A stretch of 64,000 nucleotides of DNA from CAWJAP01 sp963834365 (GCA_963834365.1 CAWIBS010000029.1:186001-250000), one strand, 5' to 3'; shown: positions 1-10,018, counted from the stretch's first letter. Numbers and translations are program-made. The notes: a model not told the origin generated them from the letters alone.

Positions 1-177
1 CAGACACTGACGGATGGACGACCTCGAGCGAACGAGGTCCAGAAGTGACCGAGGGGTGACGTAACGGGCGGTGTAACGTCGAATCGCTAGCGGCCGCGGC
101 TGCGTTCCAGGCGAGCCACGTAGCGTAGAATACCGGCGCGTTCGGGGAAGCCCCAGCCCGGAGTTCAGTGGTGTTGA

Positions 178-231
178 CGTAGTGTCCGGCTTCAGCCGGA
201 CCAGGAGTCCGCCTAAAGGCGGACACTACGA
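178..231. repeat. REP-like hairpin with GGCTTCAGCC core
   Basis: The outer arms CGTAGTGTCCG and CGGACACTACG are exact inverses, and inside them lie the palindromic blocks GGCTTCAGCC and GCCTAAAGGC. Close relatives lie at 16019-16210. Bases 1-177 show no convincing gene: only a short open frame on the minus strand ending at 87-89, with no start or homology that I recognise. Confidence 0.7.
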
Positions 232-258
232 CAAACAACGCAAGTGGATTCCGGGGTT

Positions 259-315
259 GAGCCCCGAGCCCCTGAGCCCTAAGCCCTGAGCCCCGAGCCC
301 CGAGCCTTGAGCCTT
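259..315. repeat. Heptad repeat array (GAGCCCC type)
   Basis: Eight consecutive units of the form GAGCCCC, GAGCCCT or GAGCCTT; seven are exactly seven bases and one is eight. The array runs into the following gene and contains its apparent TTG start at 307, so that gene's first codons are repeat-derived or its true start lies elsewhere. Confidence 0.75.
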
Positions 316-1569
316 CCCCGCACCAGATACAACACCTCGCTCTGGCAGGCCTCGGCCGGCGCGTCGAAATCGCCCACATATCCACGGCTCTCCGGAGAGT
401 CGACGGCCGACGTCGTCGTCGTCGGCGGAGGCTTGACCGGCGCCATGGTCGCGTGTCAGTTCGCGCGGGCCGGCATCGCGGTGACGCTGATCGAAGCGGG
501 ACGCGCCGGCGAGTCGGCCGCGCTGGACGCGGGCTGGATTGTCGAGACGCCGGGGGTATGGTTCCGCGAGATCCAGGATCGGCGCGGCAAGCGGGCGGCC
601 CGACACGTCTTCGAGGTCTCGCGCCGATCCGCTCTCGACGTGACGGCCTTTCTTCGCCGGCCGGGCGGCCCGGTAGATCTGGAGGCGCGGGATGCCATTC
701 AGCTCGCGACCAGCCGGACGCAGGCGGCGCTCGAGCGCGAGCAGCAGGCGCGCGCCGACGCGGGACTCGATGCGGCCTGGCTGCCCGGGAAGCGGGCGAT
801 GACCGACACCAGGGTCGACGAGGCGAGCGGGGCGTTGAAGACCGGCAATGGAGGCCTCGCGGACCCGCTGCGCGTGTGCCGGCGCCTCCTCGCCGCTGCC
901 GCCGGGGCGGGCGCGCGGATTGTCGACCGGACCGAGGTGACCCGGCTTCGTCCGCTGCGGAAGGACATCGAGGTCGTCACGAAGGCGGCGCGCGTCCGGG
1001 CGCAGGCCGTTGTCGTCGCCACCGGCATGCCGCGGCCGCTCGTGCCGGCGCTTCAACGCCATGTCCGCGTGGACGACACCTACGTCGTGGCCACGCCGGC
1101 GCTCCCGCCGTCGGTCGCCAGACGACTGCCATCGACGGCGATCGTCCGCGATGTCGTCCCACCGGACCGCCTGCCAGGGCTCCCGCCGATCGCCTATGAC
1201 ATGTCGGTCGCGCTCACCGCGCGCCGTCGCGTGATCCTCCAGGGCGGCACGCAGGCCGCGGTGGCCGACCGCTTGCGCGATCGCACCCTGGTCCAGCGCA
1301 CGGGCCAGTTGATGTACGAACTGTCCCTCCGCTATCCGGTCATCTCGGGGATCATGCCCGAGTACGCGTGGACCGCTCGACGCGTCACCGGGCGCGACGG
1401 GCTTCCGGTCATCGGCAGCCACCGGGGATTCCCGCGCCACCTGTTCGCGGTCGGTCTCGGCGGACTCGGGCTCACGGGCGCCTGGCTCGCGGCGCGGCTC
1501 CTGCTGCGGCAGTACACCGGCGCCGCCGAGCCGGGCGACGAGCATTTCGGATTTGGGCGCTTCTCGTGA
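307..1569 (+). CDS. FAD-dependent oxidoreductase (DAO family)
   Basis: A 420-residue protein of the D-amino-acid oxidase/glycine oxidase fold. Near residues 36-55 it has the Rossmann dinucleotide motif VVVVGGGLTG followed by the acidic end of beta-2 (LIEAG). The C-terminal part has the usual second FAD contact region (GLPVIGSHRG, then VGLGGLGLTGAWLAARLL). These enzymes oxidise amine or amino-acid substrates in the cytoplasm; the substrate here cannot be read from sequence. The TTG start at 307 is chosen because it precedes the conserved NTSLWQ segment, but it lies inside a repeat array. The frame is intact. It stands alone, followed by a large inverted repeat. Confidence 0.8.
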   Translation: MSLPRTRYNTSLWQASAGASKSPTYPRLSGESTADVVVVGGGLTGAMVACQFARAGIAVTLIEAGRAGESAALDAGWIVETPGVWFREIQDRRGKRAARHVFEVSRRSALDVTAFLRRPGGPVDLEARDAIQLATSRTQAALEREQQARADAGLDAAWLPGKRAMTDTRVDEASGALKTGNGGLADPLRVCRRLLAAAAGAGARIVDRTEVTRLRPLRKDIEVVTKAARVRAQAVVVATGMPRPLVPALQRHVRVDDTYVVATPALPPSVARRLPSTAIVRDVVPPDRLPGLPPIAYDMSVALTARRRVILQGGTQAAVADRLRDRTLVQRTGQLMYELSLRYPVISGIMPEYAWTARRVTGRDGLPVIGSHRGFPRHLFAVGLGGLGLTGAWLAARLLLRQYTGAAEPGDEHFGFGRFS

Positions 1570-1580
1570 CGCGCTTCTGC

Positions 1581-1770
1581 GGAGGTAACGGAGGGGACGG
1601 AGGGAACGGTTTTAACACAGAGTAACGGAGCAACGGAGACGAACGGAGAAAATCCAAATATTCTAATTCAAATAAATTTCTGAAATATGGAATTAGGCTC
1701 TTCTCTGTTCGTCTCCGTTTCTCCGTTGCTCTGTGTTAAGACCGTTCCCTCCGCCCCCTCCGTTACCTCC
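1581..1770. repeat. Large inverted repeat with AT-rich centre
   Basis: Two 70-base arms (1581-1650 and 1701-1770) are inverse copies differing at about five positions. Both are built from AACGGAG-like short units. The 50-base centre is strikingly AT-rich in an otherwise GC-rich region. The structure fills most of the 340-base gap between the oxidoreductase and the TonB receptor and would form a very long hairpin. Confidence 0.85.
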
Positions 1771-1777
1771 AACGCGC

Positions 1778-1807
1778 TTGACACGAGCGATTCGTGGCGT
1801 GTAGAAG
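1778..1807 (+). promoter_or_regulatory. Sigma-70-type promoter for the TonB receptor
   Basis: TTGACA at 1778-1783 is followed after 18 bases by TAGAAG at 1802-1807. It lies just beyond the inverted repeat and about 100 bases upstream of the receptor start. The -35 is perfect and the -10 matches four of six. Confidence 0.5.
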
Positions 1808-1909
1808 TGTGCCCACTCCAGACAATCCGATAGAGTGGTTCTACCAGCGAAACATCGGTTCAGCCGCGATCTGTCGAGACCAGGCGTGGCACGCCGGAGG
1901 GAGACGACC

Positions 1910-4900
1910 ATGCGAGCGAAGCGACTGCTCGCTGCCGTGACGTGGGTGCTCGCCCTCGCCACCGCAGCCAGTGCACAGGTGACCACGGGGTCGATCGTCG
2001 GCACGGTGTCCGATCCCCAGGGGCAGGTCGTGCCCGGCGCGTCGGTGACGATCCGTGAGGTCGGGAAGGACACGTCCACCAGCATCGTGTCCGACCACAA
2101 CGGCAGCTACGTGGCGCCATTTCTCGTGCCGGGCACCTATGAGGTGACGGTCGAACTGTCAGGCTTCCGCAAGTACGTCCGGCAGGGCATCGTCGTGCAG
2201 GTCAACGACCGGGCACGCGTGGACGTCACGCTCGACGTCGGCCAGCTCACCGAGGTGACGACGGTCGTCGGCGGGGCGCCCCTGGTCAAGACCGAGTCGT
2301 CCGAGATCGGCACGGTCATCGAGGAGAAGGCCATCCGCGAGCTGCCGCTCAACGGCCGCAACTTCGCGACGCTGGTCTACCTCGTGCCGGGCGTGACGCC
2401 GGGGCAGTCGGGCGAGAACCTGTCGGGAGCGAGCACGTTCAACCCGCGCGGCGCCTCGAACTTCAACGCCCTCGGCCAGCAGGCGAACGCCAACGGCTGG
2501 CTCATCGACGGCATCGACAACAACGAGTTCACCTTCAACACGGTCATCGTCGCGCCGTCGGTCGAGTCGGTGCGCGAGTTCAAGGTCCTGAACGGTGTGT
2601 TCTCGGCCGAATTCGGCCGGGGCGCGGGCGTCGTCTCGGTGTCCACCAAGTCGGGCAGCAACGAATGGCACGGGACGGTGTTCGATTTCATCCGGAACGA
2701 CGTCTTCGACGCGCACAACTACTTCGCGCAGCGGCGGAACGCGGACGGCAGCGAGCTGCCGAAGCCGCCGCTCGATCGGCACCAGTTCGGCGGCGCCATC
2801 GGCGGTCCGCTGATCATTCCCGGCCTCTACAACGGCACCAACCGCACGTTCTTCTTCGCCGACTATTCGGGCCTGAAGGAGACCCGCGGCCTGTCGTTCG
2901 TCAACACCGTGCCGACGGCGCGGACGCGCGTCGGCGACTTCAGCGACTTCCGCAACCCGACGACGGGCGCGCTGATCGAGATCTACGATCCGCTCACGAC
3001 GCGCCTGAATCCGAACTTCAATCCCGGCGCACCGGTGAGCGCGTCCAACCCGCAGTTCCTGCGCGACCTGTTCCCGGGCAACGTCATTCCGCAGGATCGC
3101 ATTCACCCGGTCGGCCGGAACGTCGCGAGCATCTACCCGGAGCCCAATCAGCCGGGGAACTTCAACAACTACCTGACCACGACCAACCGCGAGGTGACCG
3201 AGAACCAGGTGACGGGCCGCGTCGACCACCGGATGAGCGACAACGATTCGTTCTTCGTGCGGTGGACCTACGGGAAGTTCAAGCTCGACGCGCCGCAGGG
3301 GCAGGCGGCGTGCTGTCTGCCGACACCGCCGGAGGCGGCGGCCCGATTCGATCTCGGGCCGTTCGTGGCCGGCATCCAGAACACGCGCCTCACCACACAC
3401 GGCCTGGCCTTCAACTACACGAAGGTCATCGGCGTGGGCCTCGTGAACGAGCTGCGCGTCGGCTACGCCCGCACCCTCCCCTTCACGACCCAGTCCGACT
3501 ACGGGACGCAGGCGGCGACGTCGCTCGGCATCATGGGCATCAACGTCAACGACATCACGACCGGCCTGCCGAACATGAACGTGGCCGACTTCACGGGTCT
3601 CTCCGGCGGTCCGAACTTTCTGCCCGTGAACCCGAAGCAGATCCACTACCAGGTGGAAGACGCCCTCGTGCAGATCAAGGGCCGGCACCAGTTGAAGTAC
3701 GGCTACCGCTGGGTGGTCCGCAACCCCTCGCCACTGACGCACACGGATACGCGCAGCACGCTCACCTTCGCCCGCAACTTCGTCAACAACCCCGGGAACA
3801 ACGCCGGCGGCACCGGCCTGGCGACGCTGCTGCTCGGCTACGTGAACACCGGCGCGCGTGGCTTCCTGATGGAGCCGTACGTGCTCACCGTGCACGAGCA
3901 TGGCGCCTTCGTGCAAGACGACTTCAAGGTCTGGAACAACGTCACGGTCAATGCCGGGCTGCGCTACGAGATCTTCACCCCCGGCGTCGAAGCCGAGGAT
4001 CGACTGACCAACTACGACGCGGCCGGCCGGCGCTTCATCTATGCCGGTGAGGAGGGCGCGACGCGCGCCGCGAACAAGAAGACGCAGTACGGCAACTTCG
4101 CGCCGCGCCTCGGCATCGCCTGGGACCTCTTCGGCGACGCGACGACGGTCGCTCCGCACGGGTTACGGCATCACCTACTTTCCGATCCCGCACGCCGCCG
4201 GCAACATGATCGGCCTCCAGCCGCCCTGGGCGATCACGCAGAACTTCAACGCCGAGACCAACCCGCTCAACTTCTCCAACGTCCCGACGATCGCGCAGCC
4301 GTTCCAGCCGATCCAGACCGTGCAGCCGCGCACGACGGCGGAGCTGAACGCGGCCAACCCGCGGGTGCTGGGCCACTCGTTCGAGAACGAGACGCCCTAC
4401 ACGCAGCAATGGCACCTCGGCGTCGAGCGGGCGCTGTTCAGGGACTACATGGTCGAGATCGGCTACCTGGGCTCGAAGGGCACGCATCTCATCTTCGGCT
4501 ACAACCCGAACGAAGTGCAGCCGGGCCTCGGGTCGCAGGCGTCGCGCCGGCTCATTCCCGAGCTCAGCAACATCAACAACATGATCCTCTTCGACCCGCG
4601 CAACCGATCGACCTACCACGCGGGCACGCTGAAGGTGCAGCGACGCTTCACGCAGGGCCTGCAGTTCCTCACCAGCTACACCTGGTCGAAGTCGCTCGAC
4701 TACGGCGGGTCGGCGGCGAGTGGAGGCGGATCGACCGGCGGGCCGCAGACGGTGACCAATCTCAACGCCGGCAAGGGACCGTCGGGCTTCGACGTCCGCC
4801 ACCGTTTTGTGATGAGCTGGGTCTGGGAGCTGCCGTTCGGGTTCGACAAGCCGTATCTGAGCGAGGGGCTTCTGGGACAGATCATCGGCGGCTGGCAGTT

Positions 4901-5363
4901 GTCGGGCATTGCCACCTTCCAGGGCGGCCGGCCGTTCAACGTCAACCTGAACACGGGCGTCAACAACGGCGCGCCGAGCTGGCCGAACCGCGTCGGTTCG
5001 GGCGCCCTCGACGATCCGGATCGCGCCCTGTGGTTCGACCCGACGGCATTCGTCGCGCCGCCGGCCAACACGTATGGCGACGTCGGCCGCGGCGTCCTCT
5101 ACTCGCCGGGGCAGAAGAACATCGACGCCTCGCTCACGCGCCGCTTCGGGTTCATCGGCCGGTCGAATCTCATGGTGCGGCTCGATGCCTTCAACCTGAC
5201 CAACACGCCGTACTTCGGGTTCCCGAACGCGAACATCGGCTCACCGACCGTCGGCCAGATCACGACGACCATCGGCGACAATCGCATTCTCCAGTTCGCA
5301 TTGAAGATGGACTTCTGTAGGCTCGAGTCCGTCTCGGTCGTCGGTCTTCAGTCTCGGTCCTGA
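1910..5363 (+). CDS. TonB-dependent receptor, Oar/CarA-like (one frame break)
   Basis: Outer-membrane receptor of the large acidobacterial type, about 1,150 residues. Signal peptide at residues 1-22 ending ASAQ, then a carboxypeptidase-regulatory-like beta-sandwich (GSIVGTVSDPQGQVVPGASV), a plug domain (ELPLNGRNF; DGIDNNEFTFN) and a long barrel. ATG 1910 is chosen because GGAGG at 1896-1900 precedes it and the signal peptide begins there. One extra base near 4150 breaks the frame; the barrel resumes as GYGITYFPIP. The C-terminus should end near KMDF, as barrels end in an aromatic residue. Instead the frame reads on through a repeat relic to 5363. Such proteins import oligosaccharides or similar ligands using TonB; the ligand is unknown. 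Confidence 0.85.
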
Positions 5364-5455
5364 ACGGTGCCGCCCCGCAGGAGGATCCGGGCGCAGATCG
5401 AAGCGCGACGGCGGGGACGAAGACCGTCTGAGGCCGAAGACCGAACCGAAGTCCA
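5324..5455. repeat. Heptad repeat relic, inverted pair
   Basis: GGTCTTC/GGTCGTC-like units at 5324-5358 and their inverse (CGAAGACC-like) at 5417-5455 flank the gap after the receptor gene. The left half overlaps the last dozen codons of the receptor frame and explains its odd tail. Units are more decayed than in the arrays near 8 kb. Confidence 0.5.
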
Positions 5456-5464
5456 CAAGGAGCC

Positions 5465-6874
5465 ATGAAAGCCATGGTTCGGCAACTGCTCGACGATGAC
5501 CGCCGTGCGACGGTCGATCGGCGATCGTTCTTCAAGACGCTGGGGATGACGGCCGGGGGGGCGATGGCCCTCACCGGCGAGGCGTCGGCCCAGGCCGCGG
5601 CGAACGCCGTCCAGGCGAACGTGAAGCGGGCCTCGGAGCCGTCCAAGCTGCAGATCACCGACCTGCGGGTCGCGGTCGTCGCCAAGGCGCCGATGACGTG
5701 TCCGCTGATTCGCATCGACACCAACCAGGGCCTCTCCGGCTACGGCGAGGTCCGCGATGGCGCGACCGAGAACTACGCGCTGATGCTCAAGAGCCGCGTC
5801 CTCGGCGAGAACCCCTGCAACGTCGACAAGGTCTTCCGCAAGATCAAGCAGTTCGGCCATCACGCGCGTCAGGCCGGCGGCGTCTGCGGCATCGAGATGG
5901 CGCTGATGGATCTCGCAGGGAAGGCCTGGGGCGTGCCCTGCTGGCAGATGCTCGGCGGGAAGTTCCGCGATCGCGTGCGGCTCTACGCCGACACGACCGA
6001 GGCGCCGGACGCCAAGGCGCAGGGCCAGAAGCTCAAGGCGCGGATGGACATCGGCATCACCTACCTGAAGCAGGATTTCGGGATCAACCTGCTGCAGAAC
6101 GTCCCCGGCACGCTCAGCATGCCGGTCGGCTACACCTATCGCCAGAGCCAGGCGGTCATGCACCCGTTCACCGGGATCGAGATCACCGACAAGGGCATCG
6201 CGTTCCTCGACGACTAGGTCGGCGCAGATCCGTCAGGTCATCGGCCCGGAGATTCCGCTCTCCTCGGACCACTACGGGCACATCAGCGTCAACAGCTGCA
6301 TCAAGCTCGCGCGGGCGATGGAGAAGCACAACGCTGGCGTGGATGGAAGACATGGTGCCGTGGCAGTTCGGCGACCTGATGAAGCAGATCAGGGACAACA
6401 CCGATCACGCCGATCCTGACCGGCGAGGACATCTACCTGAAGGAGGAGTTCATCAAGCTGATCGACATGGGCGCGGTGGACATGATTCACCCGGACCTCG
6501 CGAGCTCCGGCGGCCTCATCGAGACGAAGAAGATCGGCGACTACGCGATGGAGCACGGCGTCGCGATGGCGATGCACTTCGCCGGGCACGCCGATCTCGT
6601 TCATGGCCAACGTCCACTGCGCGGCGGCGACCGAGAACTTCATCGCGCTCGAGCACCACTCGATCGACGTGCCGTGGTGGGAGAGCATGGTGACGACGAC
6701 GGGGCGGCAACGCGCTGGTCGAGAAGGGCTTCGCGGTCGTCCCCGATGCGCCCGGCCTCGGCGTGGAGATCGTCGAGGACGTCGTCAAGGCGCACCTGCG
6801 TCCCGGAGAGCGGCTACTTCGAGCCGACGCCGCAGTGGGACAAGCAGCGCAGCAACGATAGACTCTGGAGCTGA
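5465..6874 (+). CDS. Enolase-superfamily (mandelate racemase-like) enzyme, frame broken several times
   Basis: Reassembled across frames this is a full-length enolase-superfamily enzyme of about 465 residues with a Tat-like leader (DRRSFFKTLGMTAGG). A good ribosome site (AAGGAG) precedes ATG 5465. The capping domain is followed by the barrel with YLKQDFG, a metal-ligand strand SSDHYGH, NLAWMEDMVPW, ILTGEDIY and a late His-containing strand HFAGTPISFMANVHC. Members dehydrate or racemise sugar acids using Mg2+; D-galactonate/mannonate-type dehydratase is possible. Breaks lie near 6217 (in-frame TAG plus shift), 6332, 6414, 6594, 6707 and 6798, mostly one extra G or C. Either a degenerated gene or a poorly polished stretch. 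Confidence 0.7.
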
Positions 6875-6908
6875 AAGTACAAAGTACAAGGTACGAAGGA
6901 CGAAGTGG
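6874..6908. repeat. Heptad repeat array (AAAGTAC type)
   Basis: Five units in strict seven-base phase (AAAGTAC twice, then AAGGTAC, GAAGGAC, GAAGTGG). It fills the whole gap between the stop codon of the enolase-type gene (6872-6874) and the start of the next gene at 6910, so it also replaces any normal ribosome binding site. Confidence 0.8.
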
Positions 6909-6909
6909 A

Positions 6910-8019
6910 ATGCGACGGCGTGAGCTGCTGGCCCTGGCCGGCCCGGTGCTGTTCCCGCGCATCGCTCACGTCCAGCCGGAACGCGCGCCCGCACCGACGC
7001 GGCAGACGACCGTGTCGATCGCGGGCGACGCGTTTCGCCTCAACGGCCAGCCCACCTACCGCGGACGCACGTTCCGCGGCATGAAGATCGAGGGACTGTT
7101 GATGAATGCCCGCATGGTGCAGGGCATCTTCGACGATCTGAATCCCGAGACGCGGGCCCGCTGGAAGTATCCCGATACCGGCGTCTTCGACGCCGAGCGC
7201 AACACCCGTGAGTTCATCGACGCCATGCCGTCATGGCGCGCGCACGGGCTGCTGGCCTTCACGATCAACCTGCAGGGCGGCAGCCCCAGGGCTATTCGAA
7301 GGATCAGCCGTGGCACAACAGCGCGTTCAACGCCGACGGCTCGCTGCAGGCCCGACTACATGGCGCGCCTCGCGCGCATACTCGACCGGGCCGACGAGCT
7401 CGGCATGGTCGCCATCGTCGGCTACTTCTATTTCGGACAGGACCAGCGGCTGTCGAGCGAGGGCGCCGTGCTGCGCGGGACGCGGCTCGCCACGTTGTGG
7501 CTGCTGGAGCGCGAGTATCGCCACGTGATCGTCGAGGTGGCCAACGAGTGCGACAACGCGAAGTACGAGCAGCCGATCCTTCAGCCGGCGCGCATCCCCG
7601 TGCTGATCGGGCTGGTCAAGTCGCTGTCACGCGGCGGCCGGCGGCTGCTCGTGGGCACGAGCTTCAACGGCGGGTCGATCCCGACGCCCCAGGTCGCCTC
7701 GGCGTCCGACGTGATCCTGATCCATGGCAACGGCGTGTCCGACCCGGAGCGCATCGACGAGATGGTCCGATCGGTTCGCGCGCTTCCCGGCTGGACGCCG
7801 AAACCCATCCTCTTCAACGAGGACGATCATTTCGACTTCGACCAGCGCACGAACAACATGCAGAAGGCCGTGGCCGCCTACGCTTCGTGGGGCTACTTCG
7901 ATCCCGGGCAGAGCGACTACGAGAACGGCTACCAGTGCCCACCGGTCAACTGGGGCATCAACACCGATCGCAAGAAGGCGTTCTTCGGGCTGGTCAAAGA
8001 AATGACAAATGACGAGTGA
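6910..8019 (+). CDS. Clan-A glycoside-hydrolase-like secreted protein
   Basis: A 369-residue protein with a twin-arginine-like leader (MRRRELLALAGPVLF) and a TIM-barrel glycosidase look. IVEVANECDN resembles the acid/base NE strand and ILFNEDDHFD the nucleophile-E strand of GH5-type cellulases. Around residues 127-150 the frame is locally wrong. A missing base near 7288 and an extra base near 7350 turn an expected SPQGYSKDQPWHNSAF-like segment into an Arg/Thr-rich one, then the frame is restored. The last residues (MTNDE) and the TGA stop are written by a heptad repeat. Likely cleaves a polysaccharide outside the cytoplasm; the substrate is unknown. Confidence 0.65.
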   Translation: MRRRELLALAGPVLFPRIAHVQPERAPAPTRQTTVSIAGDAFRLNGQPTYRGRTFRGMKIEGLLMNARMVQGIFDDLNPETRARWKYPDTGVFDAERNTREFIDAMPSWRAHGLLAFTINLQGGSPRAIRRISRGTTARSTPTARCRPDYMARLARILDRADELGMVAIVGYFYFGQDQRLSSEGAVLRGTRLATLWLLEREYRHVIVEVANECDNAKYEQPILQPARIPVLIGLVKSLSRGGRRLLVGTSFNGGSIPTPQVASASDVILIHGNGVSDPERIDEMVRSVRALPGWTPKPILFNEDDHFDFDQRTNNMQKAVAAYASWGYFDPGQSDYENGYQCPPVNWGINTDRKKAFFGLVKEMTNDE

Positions 8020-8193
8020 CGAGTGACGAGTGAGGGTCTTCGGTCTTCGGGCTTCAGTCTTCGGGCTACGGGCTACAGGCTGCGGACTACAGGGCCCTGC
8101 GTAATCATGACGGGCGGCCCGTAGCCTGCAGCCAGTAGTCAGTAGCCGGTCGTCGGTTTTGGTCTTTGGTCTTTGGTCTCTCGGTCTTTGGTC
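8007..8193. repeat. Paired heptad repeat arrays, unit changes in phase
   Basis: Positions 8007-8090 are exactly twelve seven-base units. They start as GAGTGAC, change to GGTCTTC and then to GGGCTAC without losing the seven-base phase. After a 26-base spacer, 8117-8193 holds eleven more units, starting as GCCCGTA-like (the inverse of GGGCTAC) and ending as TTGGTCT. The two halves can pair through their GGGCTAC/GTAGCCC parts. Decayed TTGTCAGAT and TCCGTGGCC repeats continue to about 8260, so the gap holds only repeats. Confidence 0.9.
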
Positions 8194-8263
8194 AGATTTT
8201 GTCAGATCTTGTCCGTGGCTGTCCGTGGCCTAGAGTCCGATCTTTGTCAGATTTATCCGTGGC

Positions 8264-9055
8264 CTAGATCCAGTTGAAGGCCTCGACGGCTTTCGCGACC
8301 GACTTGAACTTCCTGATCAGCGGCAGCATCTTCTGTTCGCGCTGGGCAATCTCCTGCGCCCGCTTGAGGACTTCGGCCGCCTTGTCCTTCGGCACGGCGA
8401 CCACGCCCTCTTCGCTGGCGACGATGATGTCGCCGGGGGCGATCGTGACACCGGCGCATTCGACCGGCACCTGGTTGGCGACGCTGGCATAGCGGGTGAC
8501 GGCGTTGGCCGGGGAGATCGAGCGGGCGTACACCGGGAGGCCGAGCGCGCGGATCTCCCGGACGTCGCGGACGGCGCCGTCGAGCACCATGCCCGCCATC
8601 CCCCGCGACTTCGCCGCCGTGCCCATGAGACCGCCCATCGCCGCGACGTCGAGCGACCCGTCCATGACGATGACGCCGACCTCGCCGGGGCTGGCACTGT
8701 CGATCATCTCGACCGAGTGCTTCGCGGCCAGCGCCGGCGTGGCCTTGTCGGCCTCAGCGGCCTTGACGAGGGAGGTCCGCGCCCGGCCGACGAACGAGCC
8801 GGCGATGTAGGGGCGGACGTCGTGGGCGAGATAGCCGCGCTTGCCGACGATCTGATCGACGGCGTCCGAGATGTTCGCCGGGCTGACGCGCCCGAAGGCG
8901 GCAATCATCGGGTCGGCCGCCGCCGCCGGCTTGGCCGGCGCCGCCGCCTGTTCAACTGCCGCGTGCGCTCCGAACGCCGCCAGCGGCAGCGCGAGGAGCA
9001 TGGCGAACATCCGCCGGCGGCCGCGCGTCTTCGTCAACCGTGCCTGATCAATCAC
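8264..9055 (-). CDS. RraA-like family protein, exported
   Basis: 263 residues. The fold is that of RraA / 4-hydroxy-4-methyl-2-oxoglutarate aldolase, with the signature LDGAVRDVREIRALG and the metal/substrate strand APGDIIVASEEGVVAVP. The GTG start at 9055 is supported by AGGAGG eight bases upstream. An N-terminal hydrophobic stretch (MFAMLLALPLAAFGAHA) suggests export, unusual for the cytoplasmic aldolases. The true Escherichia coli RraA inhibits RNase E, but most relatives, including exported ones, are more likely lyases acting on keto acids. Convergent with the preceding gene, with repeat arrays between them. Frame intact. Confidence 0.8.
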   Translation of the reverse strand: MIDQARLTKTRGRRRMFAMLLALPLAAFGAHAAVEQAAAPAKPAAAADPMIAAFGRVSPANISDAVDQIVGKRGYLAHDVRPYIAGSFVGRARTSLVKAAEADKATPALAAKHSVEMIDSASPGEVGVIVMDGSLDVAAMGGLMGTAAKSRGMAGMVLDGAVRDVREIRALGLPVYARSISPANAVTRYASVANQVPVECAGVTIAPGDIIVASEEGVVAVPKDKAAEVLKRAQEIAQREQKMLPLIRKFKSVAKAVEAFNWI

Positions 9056-9075
9056 GACCCGTCCCTCCTAATGAA

Positions 9076-9229
9076 TTGGGCTACTGGCTACGGGCTGGCT
9101 GGACTACGGGAAGAGCGTGCCGTTCCCGAAAAACGAGCGTCGGTTCGTGGATGCAGCCCGCGCCGAAGCCATGCGCGCAACCTACCACAAAGCGGCCGGG
9201 CTCATCGGCCGCTTCGACGCCGTGGTAGG
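9076..9229. repeat. GGGCTAC-type repeat relic and nested stem-loop
   Basis: Positions 9078-9110 have four GGGCTAC/GGCTGG-like units. Positions 9181-9188 and 9222-9229 (CCTACCAC/GTGGTAGG) are exact inverses and enclose a second inverted pair GCGGCCG/CGGCCGC (9192-9198, 9206-9212). The nested stem-loop sits just ahead of the SGNH hydrolase, divergent from the RraA-like gene. Confidence 0.6.
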
Positions 9230-9263
9230 CTCGCGCGTATGACGTCAATCGCATCGCTCGTGC

Positions 9264-9932
9264 ATGAGGCGCGCGGGCATCGTTGCGATCTGCGTGGCCC
9301 TGCACTCGCTGGTCCATGCGCAGGCGCCGGCCGCGGCCGGACCCGAGCGCTGGGAGGCCGAGATTCGCGCGATGGAGGCCGCCGATGCCGCGGCCCCCCC
9401 TGCCAAAGGCGGCATCGTCTTCATCGGCAGCTCCAGCATCCGCTTGTGGAAGACGCTGGCCGACGATTTTCCGGGGCTCCCGGTCGTGAACCGCGGCTTC
9501 GGTGGATCGCAGATGGCCGATTCGACGTTCTTCGCGCCGCGGATCCTGCTGCCGCTCGAGCCGCGCCTGGTCGTGGTCTACAGCGGCGGCAACGACATCA
9601 ACGCGGGACGGACGGCGGCCGAGGTCGAAGCCGCGTTCAGGGCCTTCGTCGCGCGCGTGCACGAGACCCTGCCGGCGACACGCATCGCCTACATCTCGAT
9701 TGCCGGCAACCCGGCGCGCTGGGCCCAGGTGGATCGCGTCAAGGACGCCAACGCCCGCATCGCCGCCTTCGCGCGTACGGATCCCCGCCTTGCCTTCATC
9801 GACGTGTTTCCTCACATGCTGGGCGCCGACGGCCTGCCACGGCCCGAGATCTTCGTCGCCGATCGGCTGCACATGAACGCCGAGGGCTACAAGATCTGGA
9901 AGAAGGTCGTCGGACCGTACCTGCGTCAGTGA
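9264..9932 (+). CDS. SGNH/GDSL-family hydrolase, secreted
   Basis: 222 residues with a short signal peptide (residues 1-19, ending VHAQ). All SGNH blocks are visible: FIGSSSIRLW (catalytic Ser), NRGFGGSQ (Gly), YSGGNDI (Asn) and DRLHMNAEGY (catalytic Asp-His dyad). Such enzymes deacetylate or de-esterify glycans and lipids in the periplasm or outside the cell. The ATG at 9264 is chosen because the signal peptide begins there. The frame is intact. The neighbours (sulfatase, glycosidase-like protein) fit breakdown of decorated polysaccharides. Confidence 0.85.
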   Translation: MRRAGIVAICVALHSLVHAQAPAAAGPERWEAEIRAMEAADAAAPPAKGGIVFIGSSSIRLWKTLADDFPGLPVVNRGFGGSQMADSTFFAPRILLPLEPRLVVVYSGGNDINAGRTAAEVEAAFRAFVARVHETLPATRIAYISIAGNPARWAQVDRVKDANARIAAFARTDPRLAFIDVFPHMLGADGLPRPEIFVADRLHMNAEGYKIWKKVVGPYLRQ

Positions 9933-10018
9933 CAGCGGCGGGGCTGAAGCCACGACTGACGAGCGGGAGCTCGTCGACCGCTACCAGCGACGAACGACCA
10001 GCTACCAAAGAGCGGATC

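Noticed and set aside
226..1545. Long minus-strand open frame opposite the FAD oxidoreductase
   Set aside because: Arg/Gly-rich sequence with no domain; a GC-rich antisense shadow of a gene with clear motifs.
8007..8193. CRISPR array
   Set aside because: Units are seven bases, with no spacers and no cas genes nearby.
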